Below are positions 1-7,067 of a DNA stretch of 64,000 nt, piece after piece. Position numbers and translations under genes: made by a program. The stretch is from positions 2,852,001 through 2,916,000 of the forward strand of contig OZ220724.1 of NCBI GenBank assembly GCA_965116715.1, in the 5' to 3' direction. The notes under the pieces were generated by a model, which was not told the origin of the DNA, ran no database searches, and saw only the letters and a program-made list of their open reading frames with translations. The DNA is from Poriferisodalis sp965116715. GTDB lineage: Bacteria; Actinomycetota; Acidimicrobiia; Acidimicrobiales; Poriferisodalaceae. How positions within the stretch are numbered: position 1 is the stretch's first letter; every line of letters begins with the position of its first letter.

Positions 1-1
1 C

Positions 2-826
2 ATGGTGCTGTGCAACCACTCCGATCCCGATTACAAGAAGGCGGCCATGGACGCCTACAACCGCTGGATTGCCGACTACTGCTCGGTGGACACCGACCGG
101 CTGCTGGCGGTGGGGCAGACCGCACTCCGCTCGGTAGAAGAGGCCATCAGCGACATCGAGGCCATGGCCGAAGCGGGCATGCGCGGCGTGATGATGTCAG
201 GCAACCCCCATACCGAGTTCGACTTCGACGACACCCGTTGGGATCCGTTCTGGCAGGCCGCTGTCGATCTCGACCTGCCGGTGTCGTGGCACATCCTCAC
301 CAGCCGCGGCCAAGGCCGGCCACGGGGTCCGAAGGCGAATGCCTTCATGACCATCATCCGGGCCAACCAGGACATCATGGGCACGCTGGTGTTCGGGGGA
401 GTGTTCGAGCGCAACCCCGGCTTGCGGGTGGTCTGCGTCGAGGCCGATGCCGGCTGGGTGCCGCACTACATGTACCGGATGGACCACGCCTACAAGCGCC
501 ACCGGTACTGGCTGCCGCCGGGCCAGGAGCTGTCCAAGCTGCCCAGCGAGTACTTCAGCGAGCACATCTACACCACCTTCCAGGACGACTGGGTGGCCTT
601 CAAGATGGTGAACGACGTCAACCACCGCCGGCTGCTGTGGGCAAACGACTTCCCGCACTCCGACAGCACCTGGCCCTGGAGCCAGGAGCTGCTCGACGAG
701 CACTCGGCGCATCTCACGCCAGAGCAGCAGCGCGACATCCTCTGCGACAACTCCGCCGAGCTGTACGACATCGACCTGTCCAAGCTGCCCGTCGGCGGCG
801 ACCGCCTGGCCGCACACGCGGCCTGA
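2..826 (+). CDS. Amidohydrolase family protein (amidohydrolase-2 type), N-terminus cut by window edge
   Basis: C-terminal 274 residues of a TIM-barrel amidohydrolase of the PF04909 type. Visible family features are the strand ending in VSWH (His97 of the visible part), the stretch GGVFERNPGLRVVCVE near 132-147, the DFPHSDSTWP motif near 216-225 and a closing NSAELY segment. The N-terminal HxH metal-binding motif of the family is absent, so the real start lies left of the window and the first ATG is probably internal. Members are metal-dependent hydrolases or decarboxylases; the substrate cannot be told from sequence. It is 17 bases upstream of the AIM24-like gene on the same strand, so the two may be co-transcribed. 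Confidence 0.85.
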   Translation: MVLCNHSDPDYKKAAMDAYNRWIADYCSVDTDRLLAVGQTALRSVEEAISDIEAMAEAGMRGVMMSGNPHTEFDFDDTRWDPFWQAAVDLDLPVSWHILTSRGQGRPRGPKANAFMTIIRANQDIMGTLVFGGVFERNPGLRVVCVEADAGWVPHYMYRMDHAYKRHRYWLPPGQELSKLPSEYFSEHIYTTFQDDWVAFKMVNDVNHRRLLWANDFPHSDSTWPWSQELLDEHSAHLTPEQQRDILCDNSAELYDIDLSKLPVGGDRLAAHAA

Positions 827-843
827 ATATCAGGAACCCCATC

Positions 844-1620
844 ATGCAGAGCCACGAAGTCGACTACCAGATCTTTGGCGACGACATGCAGTTCGTCGAA
901 GTCGAGCTAGATCCCGGCGAGACTGTCGTCGGCGAAGCGGGCACGATGATGTTCATCGAAGACGGCATCTCCTTCGAGTCGGTCATGGGTGACGGCTCCC
1001 AACCGGACTCCGGCATGTGGGGCAAGCTCAAGGGTGCTGGCAAGCGAGTCATCTCCGGTGAATCGCTGTTCCTCACCCACTTCACCAACACCAGTGCCGG
1101 CGGTAAGGCGAAGGTCGGCTTCGCAGCGGGTTACCCCGGCAAGATCATCCCGGTGAATCTCGCGGAGATGGGCGGCGAGATCATCGCCCAGCGCGATGCG
1201 TTCCTGTGCGCGGCCCTGGGCACCAAGCTCGACATCGCGTGGCAACGCGGCATCGGCACTGGGCTGTTCGGCGGCGAAGGCTTCATCCTCCAGCGCCTGT
1301 CCGGCGACGGCATGGCGTTCCTGCACGCGGGCGGCTCCATCAAGGCTGTCCAGCTGAACAATCAAACCGTTCGGCTGGACACCGGCTGCCTCGTTGCGCT
1401 ACAGCCGTCGCTGAACTACACGATCGAGCGGGCCGGCAACCTCAAGTCGATGTTCTTCGGCGGCGAGGGATTGTTCCTGGCCACCGTGTCCGGCACCGGC
1501 TGGGTGTGGCTGCAGTCGCTGCCGTTCGAGCGGCTGTCGTCGCGGGTGCTGGCCAACGCCGCAGGGCCGATGTCGGATGACTCCCGCGGCCTGCTGTCAG
1601 GATTGCTCGAGCGCAGCTAG
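844..1620 (+). CDS. AIM24 / TIGR00266 family protein
   Basis: A 258-residue protein of the AIM24 family: a beta-rich domain with many Gly turns, including EAGTMMFIEDGI near the N-terminus, the central FGGEGFILQRLSGDG block and GGSIKAVQL, which are typical of this family. There is no signal peptide or membrane helix, so it should be cytosolic. Bacterial members have no settled biochemical role; the yeast namesake affects mitochondrial inner-membrane organisation. The ATG at 844 was chosen because the conserved domain begins immediately after it, and it starts 17 bases after the amidohydrolase stop. Confidence 0.85.
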   Translation: MQSHEVDYQIFGDDMQFVEVELDPGETVVGEAGTMMFIEDGISFESVMGDGSQPDSGMWGKLKGAGKRVISGESLFLTHFTNTSAGGKAKVGFAAGYPGKIIPVNLAEMGGEIIAQRDAFLCAALGTKLDIAWQRGIGTGLFGGEGFILQRLSGDGMAFLHAGGSIKAVQLNNQTVRLDTGCLVALQPSLNYTIERAGNLKSMFFGGEGLFLATVSGTGWVWLQSLPFERLSSRVLANAAGPMSDDSRGLLSGLLERS

Positions 1621-1674
1621 ACACACTGGTCCTCGACGGTCCGCATCAGCTGACCGAGGCATAGGGTCTTGCCG

Positions 1675-2739
1675 GTGAAGCTTGCCTCAGGCCGCATCAC
1701 CGTCGATGACCTGTCCGAAGCGCAAGAGGCGTTTCACTCGCGCGGCTGGACCGACGGCCTGCCGGTGGTGCCGCCGACCGACGAGGCCGTGGCGGCGTGC
1801 CTGGACTGGGCGATGCTGCCGCCCGATCACCTCATCGGCATCGAGCCGGTGAGGGCACGGGCCATCACTGCCGAGAAGGCGGCTGTCAATGCCGTCATGG
1901 CGGGGTGCCTGCCGCCGCACTTCCCTGTTGTCGTCACTGCGCTCACCGCCCTGCTGCAGCCCGAGTTCGGCCTCCACGGGCCCACGGCATCCACGGGCGG
2001 GTGCGCGGTGCTGCTGATCGTGAACGGCCCCATCCGGCAGGAGCTGGCGATGGACGCCACATTCAGCGTGCTCGGGGGAGCCGATCGGTCGCGTGCCGTC
2101 ATCGCGCGGGCGGTGCGGCTGGTGCTGGCCAACGTGCTCGACGTCAAGCCCGGCGGCATCGATCGGTCCACCCTCGGTCATCCCGGCAAGCTCGGCTACT
2201 GCGTCGCCGAGGACGAAGAGGCGACCGGCTGGGTGTCGCTGGGCGATCAGCGGCTCGGCACTGCGCCCGCTGAACAAGGTCATGTGTCGTCAGTGACCGC
2301 AGTCGCCTCGATGGCGCCCCGACAGGTCATGAACGAGTGGACTACCGACCCCGCCGAGCTGTGCGAGACCCTTGCCGCAGAGATACGGGCCAACCAGCTC
2401 AACTACTCCATCTGGCCGGGCAACTACGTGGTGGTGCTGCCCCCACAACTGCGGGCCCACTTCGACACGGCCGGCTGGACCAAGGACGACATCGCTGCCT
2501 GCGTGTTCGAGCGAGCCCGGGTGCGCCGCGGCGATTGGGCGGCTGTCGGCAAGGGGGCAGTCGTCAAGGATCGGGCCGAGCGCACCTATCCGGCACTGGA
2601 ATCGCCGGATGACCTGCTGATCGTCGCCGCAGGCGGTCCGGCAGGCGGATTCGCAGCAGTCATCCCGCCGTGGCTCGGCACCCGCAGCCACGCCGCCACC
2701 GTGGCGGTTGGCGCCTGCGTCGACTGCGAGGTCCGCTGA
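1675..2739 (+). CDS. Conserved protein of the kind found beside UGSC selenoproteins
   Basis: A 354-residue protein with no signal peptide or membrane helix. Recognisable blocks are RGWTDGLPVVPPT (about 23-35), AEKAAVNAVMAGC (about 66-78, ending in Cys78) and the NGPI segment near 117. From memory, proteins with this TDGLPVVPPT signature occur in genomes and gene clusters carrying UGSC-motif (seleno)proteins; one lies 900 bases downstream here (3641-4159). The catalytic role is unknown to me. The start is uncertain: GTG at 1675 was chosen, TTG at 1669 is also possible, and neither has a strong ribosome binding site. Confidence 0.7.
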   Translation: MKLASGRITVDDLSEAQEAFHSRGWTDGLPVVPPTDEAVAACLDWAMLPPDHLIGIEPVRARAITAEKAAVNAVMAGCLPPHFPVVVTALTALLQPEFGLHGPTASTGGCAVLLIVNGPIRQELAMDATFSVLGGADRSRAVIARAVRLVLANVLDVKPGGIDRSTLGHPGKLGYCVAEDEEATGWVSLGDQRLGTAPAEQGHVSSVTAVASMAPRQVMNEWTTDPAELCETLAAEIRANQLNYSIWPGNYVVVLPPQLRAHFDTAGWTKDDIAACVFERARVRRGDWAAVGKGAVVKDRAERTYPALESPDDLLIVAAGGPAGGFAAVIPPWLGTRSHAATVAVGACVDCEVR

Positions 2740-2788
2740 GCGCGCCGGCCGCGCCCACCCGATCCGGTAGCTGAGCAAGACTCCGCAT

Positions 2789-3559
2789 ATGGAAGACCAA
2801 TCGCTCGTGCCGGGCGAGACGGCCGGCGGCGGACTGCTGGCAAAGCTGCCCGACAGCTATCTCGCATCAGTCGAGGACTACCACCGGCTGGCGTACGCCG
2901 TGCTCGGCGAGGCGCGCCGTGTGGCCACCGGCCGGTTCGGTTTGCGCAGCCTCGACCGGGGCTTCGGCACGCCAGTCTTCGAGGTGACGATGGGCCGCGC
3001 CGGCGAAATGGAATGCCAGGTGTGGATCGACGGCGACGAAGTGTTCGCAACCGAAGGCGGCACCCAGCGCAGCGCCCACATCACGACGCTGTCGGCCGCC
3101 GCCAAGTTCGCCGGGGTGTCGCCGGGCACCGAGGCCCGTGAGCATGACAGTCCAGAGCTCGGCGACGTGGACCGCTGGCTGCGGGTGAGCCCAGAGATGG
3201 GCGCGCACCTCTCGGCGTGGTTCCGTCTCGGCAAGCAGGCGCTAGCGCAGCTGCACGAGCTGCCCGGTGCCGCAGAGCTCGACGAGATCCAGCTATGGCC
3301 CGGCCACTTCGACATCGCAACCGCCATCGGCGATGCCGACGCGAGAGCCACCTACGGCCTGTCACCAGGCGATGCCGCTCACCCCTTCCCCTATGCCTAC
3401 GTGGGCCCCTGGGGCGAGGTGGATCGCAGCGATCCCTACTGGAACGACAACGCATTCGGCGGGGCGTCGCTGCCGTACGAGCAGATCATCGCTGCGAACG
3501 ACCCCGCAGGCGCCGTGTTCGAATTCCTGTACGCAGGCTTCGACAACGTCAATCGCTGA
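2789..3559 (+). CDS. Conserved hypothetical protein
   Basis: A 256-residue soluble protein that I do not assign to a named family. It has a helical N-terminal half, a WPGHFDIA segment near residue 170 and a YVGPWGEVDRSDPYWND block followed by a C-terminal helix. Similar WP-x-HFD blocks occur in actinobacterial proteins of unknown function, so it is likely a real conserved gene rather than an artefact. It sits between the UGSC-associated gene and the UGSC selenoprotein on the same strand, so a shared transcript and related function are possible but unproven. Confidence 0.7.
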   Translation: MEDQSLVPGETAGGGLLAKLPDSYLASVEDYHRLAYAVLGEARRVATGRFGLRSLDRGFGTPVFEVTMGRAGEMECQVWIDGDEVFATEGGTQRSAHITTLSAAAKFAGVSPGTEAREHDSPELGDVDRWLRVSPEMGAHLSAWFRLGKQALAQLHELPGAAELDEIQLWPGHFDIATAIGDADARATYGLSPGDAAHPFPYAYVGPWGEVDRSDPYWNDNAFGGASLPYEQIIAANDPAGAVFEFLYAGFDNVNR

Positions 3560-3640
3560 CACTGATCAGCTCATGGCAGCATGTAGCCGACCGGTGCTCG
3601 CCGACCCAAGCAGTCGGCTCAGGCCAACCAGGAGCGCAGC

Positions 3641-4159
3641 GTGGAACTGCTGAACCCGACCCACGAACAGGATCCGGAAGGATTCGCGGCGCCGAAGCGG
3701 CTCTCGACGCTGGAAGGCACCACCATCGGGATCATCTCGAACGGCAAGGAGAACACGCGGCCGTTCTTCGACCACATGGAGCGCCTGCTGCGCGACCGCC
3801 ACGGCGTGGCAAAGGTGATCCGCCGGATCAAGACCAACTACAGCGCGCCCGCGCAGCATGAGCTGCTGGCCGAAGCGATGGGCTGGGACGCCGTGCTGGC
3901 CGGCGTGGGCGACTGAGGAAGCTGCTCGTCGTGCAGTCTGCACGACGCCGTCGCCGCCGAACGGGTCGGCGTGCCCGCGATCAGCGTGATGACCAGCGCG
4001 TTCATCGACGCCGCCGAGCTGATGGCCCGTGTGCAGGGCGTGCCGGAGCATCCGTTCACCGTGATCGAGCACCCCATCGCCAGTGCTGATGAAGCCGGGC
4101 TCGAAGCCCGGGCCGAAACGGCGGTAGAGCAGGCCGTCAGGGTGCTGGTGGCGCACTAG
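3641..4159 (+). CDS. UGSC family selenoprotein (in-frame TGA at 3914-3916 read as selenocysteine)
   Basis: A 172-residue protein if the in-frame TGA at 3914-3916 is decoded as Sec92. The upstream 91 residues end in DAVLAGVGD, the next codons give Gly-Ser-Cys, and the same frame stays open for 80 more codons (SLHDAVAAERVGVPAISV and beyond), matching the layout of UGSC-motif proteins, where the first position is Sec or Cys. The GTG start has AGGAG six bases upstream. A perfect 9-bp hairpin lies 10 bases after the TGA. The U-G-S-C redox motif suggests a (seleno)thiol oxidoreductase; the substrate is unknown. Standard gene calling splits it into two fragments at 3641-3916 and 3971-4159. Confidence 0.88.
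3927..3947 (+). promoter_or_regulatory. Bacterial SECIS-like hairpin
   Basis: CGTCGTGCA (3927-3935) and TGCACGACG (3939-3947) are perfect 9-bp complements around a GTC loop. The stem starts 10 bases after the TGA and its apical loop lies about 20 bases after it, within the range expected for bacterial SECIS elements that recruit SelB. It lies inside the coding frame. Confidence 0.75.
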
Positions 4160-4247
4160 CTTCGGTCTGCGCCCGCCGACCGACGGATCGCACCGACCAA
4201 CGCTCCGGCCCAGGGGTCGGACGTCCCTCACTCAGGAGCACCTCGCG

Positions 4248-4715
4248 ATGGTGAATCCCCTTCCCGACGACTATCCGCGCATCTCGGTGTCGATGAGCAT
4301 CGACGGCGCCGCAGACGCCATCGCGTTCTACACCGAGATACTCGGGTTCACCGAGCGGATGCGCATCGACATGGGCGGCAGGATCGGCCACTCCGAGCTG
4401 CAGTTGGGCGACTCGCTCATCATGGTGGCCGACGAGTTCCCCGAGATGGAGTTCCACTCACCCAAGCACTACGGCGGCTCGCCCATGCAGCTGAGCGTGT
4501 ACGTGGAGGATGTCGATGCCACCTTCGCGGCGGCGCTGGCAGCAGGCGCCACCGAGGTGCGGCCCGTCGTGGACCAGTTCTACGGCGACCGCTCGGGCAT
4601 GATCGAAGACCCGTGGGGCCATCGCTGGAACCTCGCGACCCACATCGAAGACGTCGACCCCGACGAGATGGCGCGCCGCTCCGAGGCCGCTATGGCCGAG
4701 ATGGGCGAGGCCTGA
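4248..4715 (+). CDS. VOC (glyoxalase/bleomycin resistance) family protein
   Basis: A 155-residue single-domain VOC protein. The two beta-alpha-beta-beta-beta repeats are visible: DAIAFYTEILGF in the first and DVDATFAAALAAGA in the second, ending with DPWGHRWNLATH. It resembles the PhnB-like subgroup, which often lacks a known enzymatic role. The candidate metal ligands are less clear than in true glyoxalase I, so the activity is open. The ATG at 4248 follows an AGGAG sequence and lies 88 bases after the selenoprotein stop. Confidence 0.85.
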   Translation: MVNPLPDDYPRISVSMSIDGAADAIAFYTEILGFTERMRIDMGGRIGHSELQLGDSLIMVADEFPEMEFHSPKHYGGSPMQLSVYVEDVDATFAAALAAGATEVRPVVDQFYGDRSGMIEDPWGHRWNLATHIEDVDPDEMARRSEAAMAEMGEA

Positions 4716-4835
4716 CAGACGCGGACTGGGCCCGCCCGCAAACGCCCGCTCCTCAGCACCGCACGCCGTTCTCGGCGCTGCGCTCCGTTCAGCCCCCGCG
4801 CGACTCCGCCCCCGCGCGTCGCACGACACTTGGGC

Positions 4836-6224
4836 TCACTGCTCGGTGCCCGCTGCTCGTCCGGTGACGAGCAGCACCGGCACGGCCGAGACGGCAAACA
4901 GCGCCGCGGCCGCCGCAAGCGCCACGGGCAGCGACACGAGCTGCGCCACCGTGCCCAATGCGAGACCGATGGAGACTTCGCCCACCGCTTGGGACTGGCC
5001 GACGAATGAAACGACGGTGGCACGCACCGACGACGGCGCATAGCGGTTCGCCATCGCCTCGGTCAGCGAGTACGCCGTCTCGCCCGCCACGTCGAGGACC
5101 GCCCAGCCGATCAGGGCGACCGCGAACCACGGACTCAGCGCCAGCGCGAATGCGCCGGCGCTCGCGACAGCCAGGAACCGCGCCAGCAGGAAGGCGTCGC
5201 TGCGAGCGGCCCGTTCGTCGCCTCGTTCGAGGTGCCGGTGGAGCCACATCATCATCGGGATCGCCAGCGCCGACATCACAAACCAGGCTGCGCCGAAGAA
5301 CAGCACTGCCTCCCGGCCGTCGAATTGCGTGAGGCCGAGGTCGAACAGCCGCAGGACGGAGAGCCGGTCGTTGGCCTCCCACGCCCCAGCGGCGATGGCC
5401 GCCGAGAACGTCACGGCGAGCAGCGACGGATGGCGGCGAACGAGGCGTGCCCCTTGCTTCCACAGCTTGACTGCATCGCCCCAGGCGCCGGTGCGCTGAA
5501 CGCTCGGGGCTCTGCCCGCGTGCCGTCGCCGGCGAGGCGATTCGAAGCCGGCCTCGGGCATCGTGGCCGCCAGGTATCCCGCCGCAGCAATTGCCACAAC
5601 GCCCATCGCCGTCATCGATCCTCGAATCGACCAAGCACCTATCGCCGTAGCAGCGACCAGTCCCACCATCACGCCGATAGAGCGCCACATGGCGTGGCGC
5701 ACGATGAGCGCGTCAACCTCGCGCCCGGGAGTGCTGGCGGCGTCGTAGCTGCCCTGCCCATCGGACTCGTGGCTGTCCTGGCCGCCGGGTGCTTGATCAA
5801 CTGCCCGGCCCCCGACGGACGGCAGCGACCCGATGCGGTGCGAGTGCGACGCGTGGTGGGCGAGCTCGTCGGTCATCCACGCCGTGGCAGCGCCGCTCTG
5901 CAGCGTCCAGCCGACACCCCACAGCACTTGCCAGACGACGAGAACACCGAACAGCTCGGTGACCGGGCCCAAGGCCATCGCTGTGCCCATCACGACGTAG
6001 GCCGCGACCACGGAGTACTTGCGGCTGTACAGGTCGGCGACCACGCCGGTCGGCGTCTCGGTCACGAGAATCGACAGCACCAGCGCGGTGCCGAGCACTG
6101 CGAGCCGGAATGGCGACAGCCGCAGATCGACCACCCACCACACCATCGCCGGCAGGCCCCATGCAAAGGCCAAGCCCTGCACGCCCCCTGTCAGCAGGAA
6201 CAGCCGATCAGGCCGATGCCGCAC
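4836..6224 (-). CDS. MFS transporter
   Basis: A 462-residue membrane protein with about 12 hydrophobic helices. The loop after helix 2 reads ETPTGVVADLYSRK, a form of MFS motif A common in drug/metabolite exporters. A long hydrophilic segment at about 125-170 (rich in His, Ser, Gly, Asp) separates early helices, and the basic loop before helix 7 is RRRRHAG-like. The substrate is unknown. It converges with the VOC gene across a 120-base gap with no convincing terminator, and its start faces the vapBC promoter region divergently. Confidence 0.88.
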   Translation of the reverse strand: MRHRPDRLFLLTGGVQGLAFAWGLPAMVWWVVDLRLSPFRLAVLGTALVLSILVTETPTGVVADLYSRKYSVVAAYVVMGTAMALGPVTELFGVLVVWQVLWGVGWTLQSGAATAWMTDELAHHASHSHRIGSLPSVGGRAVDQAPGGQDSHESDGQGSYDAASTPGREVDALIVRHAMWRSIGVMVGLVAATAIGAWSIRGSMTAMGVVAIAAAGYLAATMPEAGFESPRRRRHAGRAPSVQRTGAWGDAVKLWKQGARLVRRHPSLLAVTFSAAIAAGAWEANDRLSVLRLFDLGLTQFDGREAVLFFGAAWFVMSALAIPMMMWLHRHLERGDERAARSDAFLLARFLAVASAGAFALALSPWFAVALIGWAVLDVAGETAYSLTEAMANRYAPSSVRATVVSFVGQSQAVGEVSIGLALGTVAQLVSLPVALAAAAALFAVSAVPVLLVTGRAAGTEQ

Positions 6225-6313
6225 GACGCCGCAGCCTAGAAACGACTTCCGACGCAGTCATGCCGAGTGCGATGATGCCGACCCTGGGGCTCAGGCAGCG
6301 GCCACTGAGCAGA

Positions 6314-6350
6314 TGCAATATATTGTGCAATACATGGCATACTCACTCCT
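6314..6350 (+). promoter_or_regulatory. Probable vapBC promoter/operator, leaderless
   Basis: This AT-rich patch in GC-rich surroundings contains the direct repeat TGCAATA at 6314-6320 and 6326-6332, the palindrome CAATATATTG at 6316-6325 and an extended -10 box TGGCATACT (6335-6343). A start point 7-8 bases later would fall at the GTG of the antitoxin gene, so the message is probably leaderless. The repeats are a plausible site for autoregulation by the ribbon-helix-helix antitoxin. Confidence 0.55.
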
Positions 6351-6578
6351 GTGAAGCAGACGACGATCTACCTGCCCGACGATCTGAAAGAACGACTCGA
6401 ACGCGCTGCGGCAAAGGCCCGCTGCTCTGAGGCCGCCCTCGTGCGTGAGGCCCTAGTCGAAGCGCTCGCTCGGCGCGAGGCGCGGCCGACGACGCCGTTG
6501 TTCGACGAAGGCTGGGGTGATCCCGACATCGCAGCGAACATCGACGAGCACCTGGCGCGTACGGGCTTCGGCACGTGA
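6351..6578 (+). CDS. vapB: VapB-type antitoxin, ribbon-helix-helix
   Basis: A 75-residue protein whose N-terminal 45 residues form a ribbon-helix-helix/CopG DNA-binding domain: the strand KQTTIYLPDDL followed by two helices (KERLERAAAKA and EAALVREALVEAL). The C-terminal tail (LFDEGWGDPDIAANID) would wrap the toxin. It starts with GTG without a Shine-Dalgarno sequence, consistent with a leaderless transcript. Its stop overlaps the toxin start by four bases (GTGA), the usual coupling of VapBC pairs. It should neutralise the PIN toxin and repress its own promoter. Confidence 0.9.
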   Translation: MKQTTIYLPDDLKERLERAAAKARCSEAALVREALVEALARREARPTTPLFDEGWGDPDIAANIDEHLARTGFGT

Positions 6579-6994
6579 TCGTCGATACCAGCGTTCTGCT
6601 GGCGGCGTTCGTGCCGGACCAGCGGATGCACGAGCCATGCGCCCGAGTACTGGCCGACGGCCGGCCTCTGGTGATCTCTCCGTTTGTGCTTGCGGAGTTG
6701 GACTATCTCACGGCTCGCATCGCCGGTGTCGATGCCGAATTGGCAGTGCTCGAGGAGCTGTCGTCGGGGGCGTATGAGATCGCTGGGTTCGATGCGGTCG
6801 ATCTCGTGCGAGCGCACGCCGTCATCGAGCGGTACCGCGACCTGCCCCTCGGGCTGTCCGATGCATCGCTGGTGGTGCTCGCCGACAAGCACAACGAGGA
6901 TGTGATTGCGACGCTCGACGAGCGGCACTTCCGTGTTGTCCAGTCGCTGCGCGGCCACCCGTTCCGCATCCTCCCCGCCGATGCCGATTCCTGA
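6575..6994 (+). CDS. vapC: VapC toxin, PIN-domain ribonuclease
   Basis: A 139-residue single PIN domain. The four acidic residues expected for Mg-dependent RNA cleavage are present: Asp4 (MIVDTS), Glu41 (VLAELDYL), Asp97 (LGLSDASL) and Asp115 (IATLDERHF). VapC toxins cut tRNA or rRNA and stop translation when not bound by VapB. The GTG start overlaps the antitoxin stop. The pair sits just upstream of the exonuclease-helicase genes on the same strand, 74 bases away, so read-through is possible. Confidence 0.92.
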   Translation: MIVDTSVLLAAFVPDQRMHEPCARVLADGRPLVISPFVLAELDYLTARIAGVDAELAVLEELSSGAYEIAGFDAVDLVRAHAVIERYRDLPLGLSDASLVVLADKHNEDVIATLDERHFRVVQSLRGHPFRILPADADS

Positions 6995-7067
6995 TGAGGA
7001 CATCGCGGTCCGATCAGACAGTCTCGTCTAGCTTGCCTTCCGGTTGTCGGCCTGCGGAGTGTGGGCT

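Noticed and set aside
3914..3916. Frameshift or premature stop breaking the gene at 3641-4159
   Set aside because: The frame is unchanged on both sides, the following codons complete the U-G-S-C motif, and a SECIS-like hairpin follows; selenocysteine explains all three.
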